A stretch of 64,000 nucleotides of DNA, taken from positions 45,894-109,893 of the forward strand of contig JAGGHK010000002.1 in the NCBI GenBank assembly GCA_024104275.1, written 5' to 3'. A model generated the notes under the pieces. That model ran no database searches. It was not told where the DNA came from and saw nothing but the letters and a program-made list of their open reading frames with translations. This DNA comes from Bifidobacterium sp. (GTDB lineage Bacteria; Actinomycetota; Actinomycetes; Actinomycetales; Bifidobacteriaceae). Shown here in pieces: positions 25,570 through 33,451 of the stretch (the stretch's first letter is position 1; each line of letters begins with the position of its first letter). The position numbers were made by a program, and so were the translations under genes.

Positions 25570-27966
25570 ATGCCGGTTATGAGCAATTCCAACCCTGCTG
25601 GCGCCACCAGCCGCCAAGATGACGGCGAAGCGTACCGGCCGGGTCTGGAAAACAAAAAAACGCATTTCGGCAGGCTTTTCGCCTTCCTGCGCTGGGCGTT
25701 GGCCGTGGCGGCGTGCCTATGGATCGCGCTCTGCACCTCGCTCGGGCCGTTGTACCGGCAATACGAATTCAACCCCACGGTTGCCACGATACGAGCGTTC
25801 TCGTGGAACAATGCCGCTATCTTTGCCGGCACGTTCGCCATCTGCCTGATGCTCATCATCGAACTTGTCCGTTTTGGACGCGGGCAGTTGCTTATTCCCT
25901 ACGATTTTGGCATCCGTGCCAAAATCGCCGCGAGACGCGAACGCGGCCGAACTCGTCTGCTCGTAAGCAAGAAAGCCACTAATAATCTGGACGCCACTCC
26001 ATCCAGCACGCCACAAAGCTCACCCAGCCAAACGAACAGTACCGAGAACAAGCAATCCGACAACAGAAATTGGCTACGTACCAGAATCTGGCAATACATC
26101 CGACGCATCTCTTCGAGCCTGCGAACCGGGGCGCACCACTTGATGATGGCGATCACCGACAGATGGTGGAAAATCGCGCTTGTCCTGGTCATCGGATGGC
26201 TCTGGGTTCCGATAACCCTGATAGCGGCGTTCGGCGCGGATATCCGCAGCCAATTCCGCGAATTCAGCTGGGCCTGGAACCAATGGACCGGCCTGAAGCA
26301 ACCATATATTGGCTTCTTCTCGTTCGTACCGATGGATATCTACCCCACCGCCCACTACCTGTGGCCTGCCAAGCCCACCTACCTGACCGACCAGCACAAC
26401 ATCGTGCTCACATTGATCTACGGCGGCGCAGCCACGATTTCGCGTTATTTTACCGGTGCCAACGACTGGGGCATCGTCTTCCTCGCCTGCGGCCAATTGC
26501 TGTTCGCCGCGTTCTGCCTGGCAGCGACGGCGAACCGTTTCTTCAACCATCCCTGGCTCAAGCCGCGCAAAAAAACCATGGGATTTTTCTCGGCGGCTTC
26601 GAAAACAGACTGGTCTGCCTCGGCTTTGCCCTTGGAACCAGACTCGGTGCAGACTTCAGCGCTCCAAAAAGCCAATGCCTCAAGATCCGTCGGTCCACTT
26701 CCCCGCTTTTTCATCCTCCTGCTCTTTCTGATCTGCCCGCTGGTCCTGTTCTCGACGATCAGCCTCACCAAATCGCCGCTGTTCGCCTTCGCATTCGTCT
26801 GGTGGTTCGGGGTGGGTTACGAAATCCTCTGCACCGCTAAATTGCGCCAACAGTCATCACATAAGGATTCAATGGCACATGCGGGTTCAGGGAAATTAGA
26901 CACCAACGGAGAAAGTAATACAACGGTTTCTCCAAACGCGGACGACCTGCGCACGAGCCAAAATCCCATCCCCTGCTACGACAGAATCATCCTGCATCTG
27001 CGCAAGCGCACGTTCATCGCGCTGATTCTTTCGACCTTGGTGATGCTGATTTCGGTGAAATACGCCTTGTATATCATCCTCTTCGAACTGGTGATAGCCC
27101 TGATTGCCGATCACAAACGTTGGAAGACCTACGTTATCGGCATGCTGCTGCCAATCGTCCTTTTTGAAGGTGCGGTGGGCCTGGCGACACACGAAGGCGC
27201 CATCATCAACGGAGACCCCATCGAAAGCCATGGCGTCCAGCTCCAGCAGATCGCCCGCGTCGCCGTGCTCAATCCGGGCGGCATCCCGCAGGACGCGAGA
27301 AACAAACTGGCCCCGATCTTCAACCTCGACCAAATGGCCGAAGCCTATTCCCAACAGGACGCCGATCCGGTGAAATCGTCGGGAATCCAAACGAAGCGGG
27401 TCAGCTACCGTTGGCGCACCGTCACCAAAGCGGATATGAAGAATTTCAACGCCGCGTGGCTTGAAATAGTCAAGGCCAACCCGCGCATCTGTCTGGACGC
27501 TTTACTGGCCAAAAGCTACGGGTATTTCGACATCATGGACAAACCATATATCGACATGACGTATTACGTCGTTTACGCGGGCGGTGCGAACCTCACCGAC
27601 TGGATCGGAAACTGGCAGGCCGCATGGCGGAAAAACATCACCGATTTCGAGGAGAACTGGAGTTCGAAACCCGTTCTCGGCTGGCTCATCCACGGCAATA
27701 CCTACGTCATCATCACACTGCTTCTGGGTGCCGCCGAAGTCATTCTGCGGCGCTGGAAAACGTTGGCCACGCACCTTCCGTTGCTGCTGCTGATGGGGGT
27801 CATGATCACCTCGCCGGCCAACAATTTCGAGCGTCATATGCTTCCGCTGGTCTTTGTTTTGGGCTTTGTGCTCCTGACTTTCCGGCAGGACTCCCGGACG
27901 CAGAGAGCCCAAGCCCGTCTGCAAAAAGGCAATGGCACCGGCGAAGCCGCCGGACTAGAATCGTAA
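25570..27966 (+). CDS. Large multi-pass membrane protein (DUF6020-like)
   Basis: About 798 residues with many hydrophobic segments, including WALAVAACLWIALCTSLGPLY, FILLLFLICPLVLFSTISL, LIALILSTLVMLISVKYALY-like stretches and a C-terminal pair near 700-780. The layout (N-terminal helices, a long hydrophilic insertion near 420-470, a large extracytoplasmic region before the last helices) resembles actinobacterial DUF6020 or glycosyltransferase-39-like proteins; I assign it by resemblance only. The start could be the ATG at 25570 or at 25579; ribosome sites are weak. The stop codon is two bases before the start of the PucR-type regulator, so the two form an operon diverging from birA. Confidence 0.75.
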   Translation: MPVMSNSNPAGATSRQDDGEAYRPGLENKKTHFGRLFAFLRWALAVAACLWIALCTSLGPLYRQYEFNPTVATIRAFSWNNAAIFAGTFAICLMLIIELVRFGRGQLLIPYDFGIRAKIAARRERGRTRLLVSKKATNNLDATPSSTPQSSPSQTNSTENKQSDNRNWLRTRIWQYIRRISSSLRTGAHHLMMAITDRWWKIALVLVIGWLWVPITLIAAFGADIRSQFREFSWAWNQWTGLKQPYIGFFSFVPMDIYPTAHYLWPAKPTYLTDQHNIVLTLIYGGAATISRYFTGANDWGIVFLACGQLLFAAFCLAATANRFFNHPWLKPRKKTMGFFSAASKTDWSASALPLEPDSVQTSALQKANASRSVGPLPRFFILLLFLICPLVLFSTISLTKSPLFAFAFVWWFGVGYEILCTAKLRQQSSHKDSMAHAGSGKLDTNGESNTTVSPNADDLRTSQNPIPCYDRIILHLRKRTFIALILSTLVMLISVKYALYIILFELVIALIADHKRWKTYVIGMLLPIVLFEGAVGLATHEGAIINGDPIESHGVQLQQIARVAVLNPGGIPQDARNKLAPIFNLDQMAEAYSQQDADPVKSSGIQTKRVSYRWRTVTKADMKNFNAAWLEIVKANPRICLDALLAKSYGYFDIMDKPYIDMTYYVVYAGGANLTDWIGNWQAAWRKNITDFEENWSSKPVLGWLIHGNTYVIITLLLGAAEVILRRWKTLATHLPLLLLMGVMITSPANNFERHMLPLVFVLGFVLLTFRQDSRTQRAQARLQKGNGTGEAAGLES

Positions 27967-27968
27967 GC

Positions 27969-28937
27969 ATGAGCATGCACGATAGCGACAACCACGACAC
28001 AGAATCGGCGAAAACCGCTGATTTCCTGAGTCTCGCCCAAGGAACCGCCGATATCGCGCATCGCGAAAAGACGGTCGGCGACAGGCTTGCCCGCGAGGAA
28101 AAACAGACACCGAGAATCACCGTCATCGCCGATACCCATGACAACAGAACAGATGCCGAACAAGCGAAAATCTTCGAAAAACTAGGCAATCGTGAAAACC
28201 TGGAGGCCATAGCCTTCGAATGCCTGGCCAACGGAATCCACGACAAACGCGTCGTCTCCCTGTTGCATGTGCTGGGCTGGCCGGAAACATTCAGCTGCTT
28301 TGCCGTCGGCGGCGTAGCGGCGCTCACATTCGAGACCGCGAAATCCGCCATCGTCAAAGGCGCCCACGACTTAGGCAGCCAATATTGCCTGGTCGGGCGC
28401 AGCAACGGATTGACGATCGGACTTGTCGTGGTGCAAAGCGCGGCAACCCCCGAAGTAACCTGCACGGCGGTCTTGAAGGCGTTCGACCCTGAAAAGCCGG
28501 TGTGCCTCGGCCCGACCCGACGCAACGCAACCGGGGCCGTGCGAACCTTGGGTGCCGTGCTTTCCGCGTTCCACGTGATGCCGGCGATTCATCCACTGCC
28601 CCGGCCCGCCAGAGCCGCTGACATGTTGCCTGAACGTGCGCTTGTCGGCGATGAGGACGCCATCGACGAGCTGTATCAAACGGTCTATCAAAGCTTGAAA
28701 AGCGAGAACGAAAACGATCCGACGCTGCAGACCGTCTCGGCGTTCCTCAATTACGGCGGCTCGCTCGAGGCGACCGGCAAGACGCTCAACGTCCACCCCA
28801 ACACCGTGCGTTACCGCATCAAACGCGCCGCCGATGCCACAGGCTGGGACGCCAACGACCCGCGCGACGCCTACGTGCTGCGTACCGCCATCACCATCGG
28901 CGCGATTCGCAATGCCGAAAGCGGCGTCAACGGCTGA
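27969..28937 (+). CDS. PucR/CdaR-type regulator, possible FasR-like control of lipid genes
   Basis: 322 residues. The C-terminal 70 residues form a PucR-type helix-turn-helix: TLQTVSAFLNYGGSLEATGK, then LNVHPNTVRYRIKRAADATG. The middle region (110-210) fits the GGDEF-like fold common in this family. Streptomyces FasR, which controls fatty acid genes, belongs to this family. The location just behind the birA-acc-fas block suggests a similar role here, but that is inference from context. It is co-transcribed with the upstream membrane protein gene. The 3' end converges on the LacI gene with only 39 bp between the two stop codons. Confidence 0.82.
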   Translation: MSMHDSDNHDTESAKTADFLSLAQGTADIAHREKTVGDRLAREEKQTPRITVIADTHDNRTDAEQAKIFEKLGNRENLEAIAFECLANGIHDKRVVSLLHVLGWPETFSCFAVGGVAALTFETAKSAIVKGAHDLGSQYCLVGRSNGLTIGLVVVQSAATPEVTCTAVLKAFDPEKPVCLGPTRRNATGAVRTLGAVLSAFHVMPAIHPLPRPARAADMLPERALVGDEDAIDELYQTVYQSLKSENENDPTLQTVSAFLNYGGSLEATGKTLNVHPNTVRYRIKRAADATGWDANDPRDAYVLRTAITIGAIRNAESGVNG

Positions 28938-28976
28938 AACCTCAAACTCGAAATCTCAAACCCGAAGCGGGGAAAC

Positions 28977-30092
28977 TTACATCCTCAGCACCGGGCCCAG
29001 CGAATGGCGCTGGATCAGCTCGGCGGGAATAAGGCCCGCTCCGTGGGCGTTGGCCGTAAACGTCGTCTCGATACCTTCACCGAGCAGACGGAAGGTCTCG
29101 CGCATCGAAGCGATGCCAAGCTCTTCGAAATTCGGGCGCACGGTGGTCAGCGGCGGCCACATATCGTTGACTCCTGTCATATCGTCAAAGCCAACCACGC
29201 TGACGTCCTGCGGAATGCGCAAGCCGTGCTCGTGCAGGGCGCGTGTGACGCCAACCGCTTGCGCATCGTTGGCGGTGACGATGACGGTGGGCTTTTCGGC
29301 GCCTGCGGAACCAAGATTTTCCAACTCGTGGTTCATGCGCGCGTAAGCTTCGGAGGAATCCCACGAATTGCACTGTATCTCACGGGATTCGATGTGATAG
29401 TGGGCGGAAGCCTTGCGCCAGCCAAGCAAACGCGTCACGGCGTCTCGCCATTGCACGGGGCCTACGAAATAAAGCGCGGAACGATGGCCGAACCGCGAAA
29501 TCAGGCGTGCCACCTCGCTCATCGCGCCCCACTGATCGATGCCGACCAAAGCCGTGCGCCCTCGGCCTTCGGCATCCATAAGACCGCCCGCCCGGCTCAT
29601 CGAAAGGTTGCCGTGGGTGGAGGTGATCAGGACGCGCGGCTCGGGAAGCCGGGTGCGGCAGGCCGCGGAAAACATGATATCCGTCGGGGTCAGGAAGATG
29701 AAGGCATCGACGTTCTGCTCCTCGAAAGTACGGCAGAGGTTCTCAAACTCGCTTTGTGTGCAGCGCGCCTCGTGCACCATCGAAACCATAAGGAAGAGGC
29801 CATGGCGGCGCACGATGGTTTCGATGACGCCGATGGCGGAAATGGGACCGAGGAAATTGAGGCCGCCGGCGATGAGCCCGATGGTGCGGGAGCGATGGGA
29901 GGCCAGCGTTCGCGCGGAATTGCTGGGACGATAACCCAGCACATCGATGGCGTGCTGGACGCGGGTGCGGGTGGCGTCGGAGACCTCGGAGGAATGGTTG
30001 ATGACGCGCGAAACCGTCTGATGGCTGACTCCTGCCATCTTGGCCACCTCGAACATCGACGGCCTTTTTTGCGGGTTGTGTTGAGCGCTCAT
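28977..30092 (-). CDS. LacI-family transcriptional regulator
   Basis: 371 residues. The N-terminal helix-turn-helix FEVAKMAGVSHQTVSRVIN and hinge helix NSARTLASHRSRTIGLI are classic for the family, followed by a periplasmic-binding-like sugar domain ending near GLIPAELIQRHSLGP. No sugar uptake or glycosidase genes adjoin it, so its targets lie elsewhere or it is a broader regulator. A perfect 12-bp operator-like palindrome lies about 50 bp upstream of its start, pointing to autoregulation. Confidence 0.92.
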   Translation of the reverse strand: MSAQHNPQKRPSMFEVAKMAGVSHQTVSRVINHSSEVSDATRTRVQHAIDVLGYRPSNSARTLASHRSRTIGLIAGGLNFLGPISAIGVIETIVRRHGLFLMVSMVHEARCTQSEFENLCRTFEEQNVDAFIFLTPTDIMFSAACRTRLPEPRVLITSTHGNLSMSRAGGLMDAEGRGRTALVGIDQWGAMSEVARLISRFGHRSALYFVGPVQWRDAVTRLLGWRKASAHYHIESREIQCNSWDSSEAYARMNHELENLGSAGAEKPTVIVTANDAQAVGVTRALHEHGLRIPQDVSVVGFDDMTGVNDMWPPLTTVRPNFEELGIASMRETFRLLGEGIETTFTANAHGAGLIPAELIQRHSLGPVLRM

Positions 30093-30142
30093 CCCTGTCT
30101 CCCCTTTGTCAGCGGTGTGCTTCCTGCGAGGCGCGTCTCGCA

Positions 30143-30154
30143 GTGAACGTTCAC
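30143..30154. promoter_or_regulatory. Candidate LacI-type operator
   Basis: GTGAACGTTCAC is a perfect palindrome with the central CG typical of LacI-family operators. It lies in the promoter region of the adjacent lacI-like gene. No second copy was noticed in the window. Confidence 0.55.
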
Positions 30155-30250
30155 AAGTCTACTCGAACAGTCATATCAATAATATCAGCACAATACAATG
30201 ATTATCATTCAATCTCATCAATCCTGGCATGAAGATGACGCCGACGGCGC

Positions 30251-31150
30251 TCAGACCAAGTGCCAGCTGACGCGATGCAACGGCGTGGGGCCATACTTGG
30301 CGATGGCGGCCCGGTGGGCACTCGTTCCGTAGACCTTGTTGTGTTGCCATTGGAAGGGCGCGTAATTCGGGTTGCCTTGCGCCAGGGCGACCATCAGCCG
30401 GTCTCGCGTCACCTTGGCGATGACGGAGGCCGTCGAGACGAGCGCACAGCTTTGGTCGGCCTTCACTTTCGTGGTCACTTTCGGCGCAATCGGAACCTCA
30501 GGCGCGTCAAATGTTCCCACGGCCTTGGAAATATAGTCATTCGGCCCATCCAGAATGGCACCGACACGAAGCGGGGTAGATAACGGGGTTATCACGAGGG
30601 ACGAAACGTCATCAAAAGGAACGTTCAAAAGACCGTCATCACTCGGCACGCCACCGAATTCACCGGAATCACCAGCTTTATTGGACCTATTAATTACCGA
30701 TCCAAGGCTTTCGGCAGTAAACGTTTCGTCGATATTGAGCTCACGCTCGACCTCGTTGACCGCGCGCAAAGCCGCGATGCCCAACGCATAGGGAATCCCC
30801 CATTCGTCGATTTCCTTGTTGCTGGCCTGCCCGACCGCGCTGGCAGCGCACCACGAGCGCAGGTCTTCGAACATGGCCTCTCGCTTGTGTTCCGTCAGCA
30901 GTTTCGAATCCGCGACGCCATCCGGCACGTCGAGGCCGTCCAAATCCCGGGCCCACACGGCGGCCGCCCCCACCATCACCGGGCCTGCGAACGCACCGCG
31001 CCCCACCTCGTCAAAGCCGACAATCAAATCAAAACCCTGCCCGGCCAGTTCTCGTTCCAAGTCCAACGTGGGCGCGGCGACATGATGTGTGGCAACACGA
31101 CGCTTGTGGCCGGCACCATCGCCGGCTTCCGAAGTCGCTTTGACGTCCAT
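30251..31150 (-). CDS. rnhB: Ribonuclease HII with internal insertion
   Basis: 299 residues. RNase HII cuts the RNA strand of RNA/DNA hybrids and single ribonucleotides in DNA. The catalytic acids are visible: Asp and Glu in GFDEVGRGAFAGP, Asp in AILDGPND, and Asp in SVIAKVTRDRLM. DSKLLT is also conserved. Between NEVERELNI and LRVGAILDG there is a hydrophilic insertion of about 50 residues (NRSNKAGDSGEFGGVPSDDG) not found in the E. coli enzyme. The start at 31150 is supported by GGAAGG eight bases upstream; longer forms at 31177 or 31216 lack this. It follows lepB on the same strand. Confidence 0.92.
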   Translation of the reverse strand: MDVKATSEAGDGAGHKRRVATHHVAAPTLDLERELAGQGFDLIVGFDEVGRGAFAGPVMVGAAAVWARDLDGLDVPDGVADSKLLTEHKREAMFEDLRSWCAASAVGQASNKEIDEWGIPYALGIAALRAVNEVERELNIDETFTAESLGSVINRSNKAGDSGEFGGVPSDDGLLNVPFDDVSSLVITPLSTPLRVGAILDGPNDYISKAVGTFDAPEVPIAPKVTTKVKADQSCALVSTASVIAKVTRDRLMVALAQGNPNYAPFQWQHNKVYGTSAHRAAIAKYGPTPLHRVSWHLV

Positions 31151-31278
31151 ATACGTTGCCTTCCGGTAATTTTCCATCACTAAAAACGAGGATACTCCAT
31201 TAAAAATGCGGCTCAAATATATATAACGTCATACAATATTTAAAAAACCGCTGGGCACAACGTCACTCGTTTACCAGC

Positions 31279-32034
31279 CTAGGATTTCGGGACACCCGGC
31301 ACGGCGGCGAACACCTCATGATGCGACTTGACCACCTTGAAATGGCTGAACGGCCAGAAGGTCAGCATCGCCACCCCACTGATATTGGCCATCGGCACCA
31401 ACCCGCCGTTGCCGTCGTCGGCGTGGTAACGTGAATCGGCCGAATTGGCGCGGTTATCACCCATCACGAAGACGTTGCCGGCAGTCACCTTGGTCTTGAA
31501 CGCAAAGTTGCTGGGCTCGGTTCCGGGCTTGATATAAGCGGTCTCGTCGATCGCCACGCCGTTGACGGTGACCGGAGAACCGCTGCCCTTGCACGCCACG
31601 ACGTCGCCCGGCATGCCTATCAGCCGTTTGATGAGGTCGTCGGAACCGTGATTGTCGGTGCCGGCAAGCCAGTGCGCCGGATCCTTGAAGACGATGACAT
31701 CACCGCGCTTGAGCTTGTTCATCGGACGAGCAAGACGATTGGTGACCAATTGATCGCCAATCTGGATGGTGTCTTCCATCGAGCCAGAAGGAATTTCATA
31801 AACCCCGATGACGAATACCCGCAACAGCACCAGAATAACGACAAAAACGACGAACGGAATCACAAAACTCAACAGGTCGTGGAACGTATAGCCCTCCGAC
31901 TCCGGATCGGCATGTTCCGGGTTGGCGCGAAGATTGCGAGGCCTTGGCTCGGGGCTCACACCATAATCCGCGACCTCGATGATATGCGAATCCGCTTCAC
32001 GCTGCTCCTCGCTGCGGGTATCATCCCCTGCCAT
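31279..32034 (-). CDS. lepB: Signal peptidase I
   Basis: 251 residues. A membrane serine protease that removes signal peptides from exported proteins such as the two surface proteins in this window. After a cytoplasmic N-terminal stretch comes one transmembrane helix (LLSFVIPFVVFVVILVLLRVFV). The catalytic Ser is in PSGSMEDTI, the Lys general base in IKRLIGMPGD, and box E is GDNRANSADSR. The ATG at 32034 is chosen because GGGAGGG lies five bases upstream. Gene order rplS-lepB-rnhB is common in actinobacteria. Confidence 0.95.
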   Translation of the reverse strand: MAGDDTRSEEQREADSHIIEVADYGVSPEPRPRNLRANPEHADPESEGYTFHDLLSFVIPFVVFVVILVLLRVFVIGVYEIPSGSMEDTIQIGDQLVTNRLARPMNKLKRGDVIVFKDPAHWLAGTDNHGSDDLIKRLIGMPGDVVACKGSGSPVTVNGVAIDETAYIKPGTEPSNFAFKTKVTAGNVFVMGDNRANSADSRYHADDGNGGLVPMANISGVAMLTFWPFSHFKVVKSHHEVFAAVPGVPKS

Positions 32035-32177
32035 CCGCGCCCTCCCGCTGTGCATATTTCTACATCCTTGGCCGTCCGAAACGACAGAAACGACAACCTA
32101 ACGATAACCGAAAACCATCATAGTCTGTGGGACCGTACAGAGATGTCATGCATCAGGCTGCGGGAACCCAGATTTCG

Positions 32178-32223
32178 ATAAAAGCAAAACGGCGGCCGAA
32201 ACCTTAAGTCCGACTGCCGTTTG
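32178..32223 (-). terminator. Terminator after rplS
   Basis: On the minus strand AAACGGCAGTCGG pairs imperfectly with CGGCCGCCGTTT, followed by TGCTTTT. It lies between rplS and lepB and may allow partial read-through. Confidence 0.65.
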
Positions 32224-32245
32224 CACATAGCCTTTAGGCTTGCAT

Positions 32246-32614
32246 TCACGCCTTGGCGCTGTTGTCCTGACGCTCGGTGATACGAGCGGCCTTGCCACGC
32301 AGGGCACGCAGGTAGTAGAGCTTGGCGCGACGAACGCGGCCGTGACGCAGCACCTTGATGGAATCGATCGACGGGGAGTGCAGCGGGAAGCGACGCTCCA
32401 CGCCGCAGCCGAAGCTGACCTTGCGGACGACGAACGTCTCGCGCAGACCCGCGCCCGAACGCGCAATCACCACGCCGGTGAACGCCTGAAGACGGGAGTT
32501 GTTGCCCTCCTGAATCTTGACGTTGACCTCGACGGTGTCGCCGGGACGGAACTCCGGGATGGAATCCGAGGGCTTCATGTGCTTGGCATCAAATGCCTCA
32601 ATAGCGTTAACCAT
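32246..32614 (-). CDS. rplS: 50S ribosomal protein L19
   Basis: 122 residues of the large-subunit protein at the subunit interface. Conserved stretches: [56 protein letters not shown] and the C-terminal [18 protein letters not shown]. The length is normal and the ATG at 32614 gives the standard N terminus MVNAIEAFD. It heads the rplS-lepB-rnhB run. The upstream 325 bp to the divergent transporter promoter hold no recognisable gene. Confidence 0.97.
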   Translation of the reverse strand: MVNAIEAFDAKHMKPSDSIPEFRPGDTVEVNVKIQEGNNSRLQAFTGVVIARSGAGLRETFVVRKVSFGCGVERRFPLHSPSIDSIKVLRHGRVRRAKLYYLRALRGKAARITERQDNSAKA

Positions 32615-32939
32615 TGTTTCACCTGTCGCTGCCGCATATCAGCGTACATGTCAGGGGCGGCGCCGCACTTTCGTGCCCTGCGGCTGATGGAGCCGAACGC
32701 GCCCACTATCGTATTCCGCCGAAACCCGGCGGAATGTTGCCGATTCGCCGTTGCAGGTACGTCGGAACCAACAGACGCGGCCACAAGGCTGAACCCAATG
32801 AAGAAGCGGACCCATGCGGCAGCCCGCCTCTTGGCATAACAAGTTTTTATTCTAGCGAAATACGGCGACACTTGTACAAACACCTGCACCGCAAACCAAA
32901 ACGACAAATATAACGGATATTTTCTCGAAACAATCCGAT

Positions 32940-32968
32940 TTGACAAGCCGCGTCGAGGCCCTTATTTT
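32940..32968 (+). promoter_or_regulatory. Strong sigma-70-like promoter of the ABC transporter leader
   Basis: TTGACA (32940-32945) and TATTTT (32963-32968) are separated by 17 bp. Transcription would start near 32975, about 480 nt upstream of the permease gene. Confidence 0.7.
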
Positions 32969-32974
32969 AGGGGG

Positions 32975-33451
32975 CGGTAATAATTTCTGTGCATGGCACA
33001 CCGAGTCGAAGGAAGTGGGGATCATGGCTGACGATCTTCCTAGTAGTATCAACGATCTGCATCATTTGTGCAGCTGTGCGCAACCTCATCTCGACACGAT
33101 GACTCGGTGCTGGATGTAAATCCCTAACTCTGGTTTTTAGCCCGTCACGCTACGGGCGTAAGACGATGTGAAACGATTCCTTCGGCATGCAGATGTCTCC
33201 GCTTTCGAGATTCCCATCTAAATTCAACTAAACGTATCTAATCCGCCGCAAAACCTACGGATATAACGGGATAACGGCATCAAGGATTTACGATTCATAT
33301 TTGCAGTCTGCACCTGACCGGCTTGACTTAAAGGTCGGCATTGCAGGAATCGCAAATTTCTGATGCTTCTGGCTTGCCCGGCAAAACCCGCAACGCCAAC
33401 CGCAAATCCAAGATTTTGGGCGCCACGATACGCCGTTCATGAGGAATCATC
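32975..33451 (+). promoter_or_regulatory. Long structured 5' leader (candidate attenuator or riboswitch)
   Basis: About 480 nt between the promoter and the permease start, free of normal genes but rich in complementary segments. CACCGAGTC (32999-33007) pairs exactly with GACTCGGTG (33101-33109). Inside that, AGGAAG can pair with CTTCCT and CTGCA with TGCAG. Further down, GCCCGT pairs with ACGGGC near 33140-33157. At 33299-33357 three nested perfect helices (ATTTGC/GCAAAT, CTGCA/TGCAG, GACC/GGTC) stack around symmetric internal loops. A small ORF with a good ribosome site sits in the first structure. I cannot match it to any riboswitch class I know. Confidence 0.5.
33024..33119 (+). CDS. 31-residue Cys/Met/His-rich leader peptide candidate
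   Basis: ATG to TAA, 31 codons, with GGAAGTGGGG three bases before the ATG. The second half is HHLCSCAQPHLDTMTRCWM: three Cys, two Met, three His and one Trp in 19 residues, an unusual bias. Its penultimate codons overlap the 3' arm (33101-33109) of the 9-bp helix whose 5' arm lies just before its ribosome site. Ribosome stalling near the end could therefore change the leader fold, as in amino acid attenuation. Expression is inferred from the ribosome site and strong promoter only. Confidence 0.45.
   Translation: MADDLPSSINDLHHLCSCAQPHLDTMTRCWM

Noticed and set aside
25407-25859. Minus-strand frame of 150 codons upstream of birA
   Set aside because: It overlaps the conserved start of the plus-strand membrane protein gene and runs through the inverted repeat; no family match.
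32971-33120. Known riboswitch (TPP, cobalamin, SAM, M-box, ykkC, fluoride) or T-box in the ABC leader
   Set aside because: None of the conserved core sequences I remember for these classes is present, and there is no T-box sequence. It is kept only as an unassigned structured leader.
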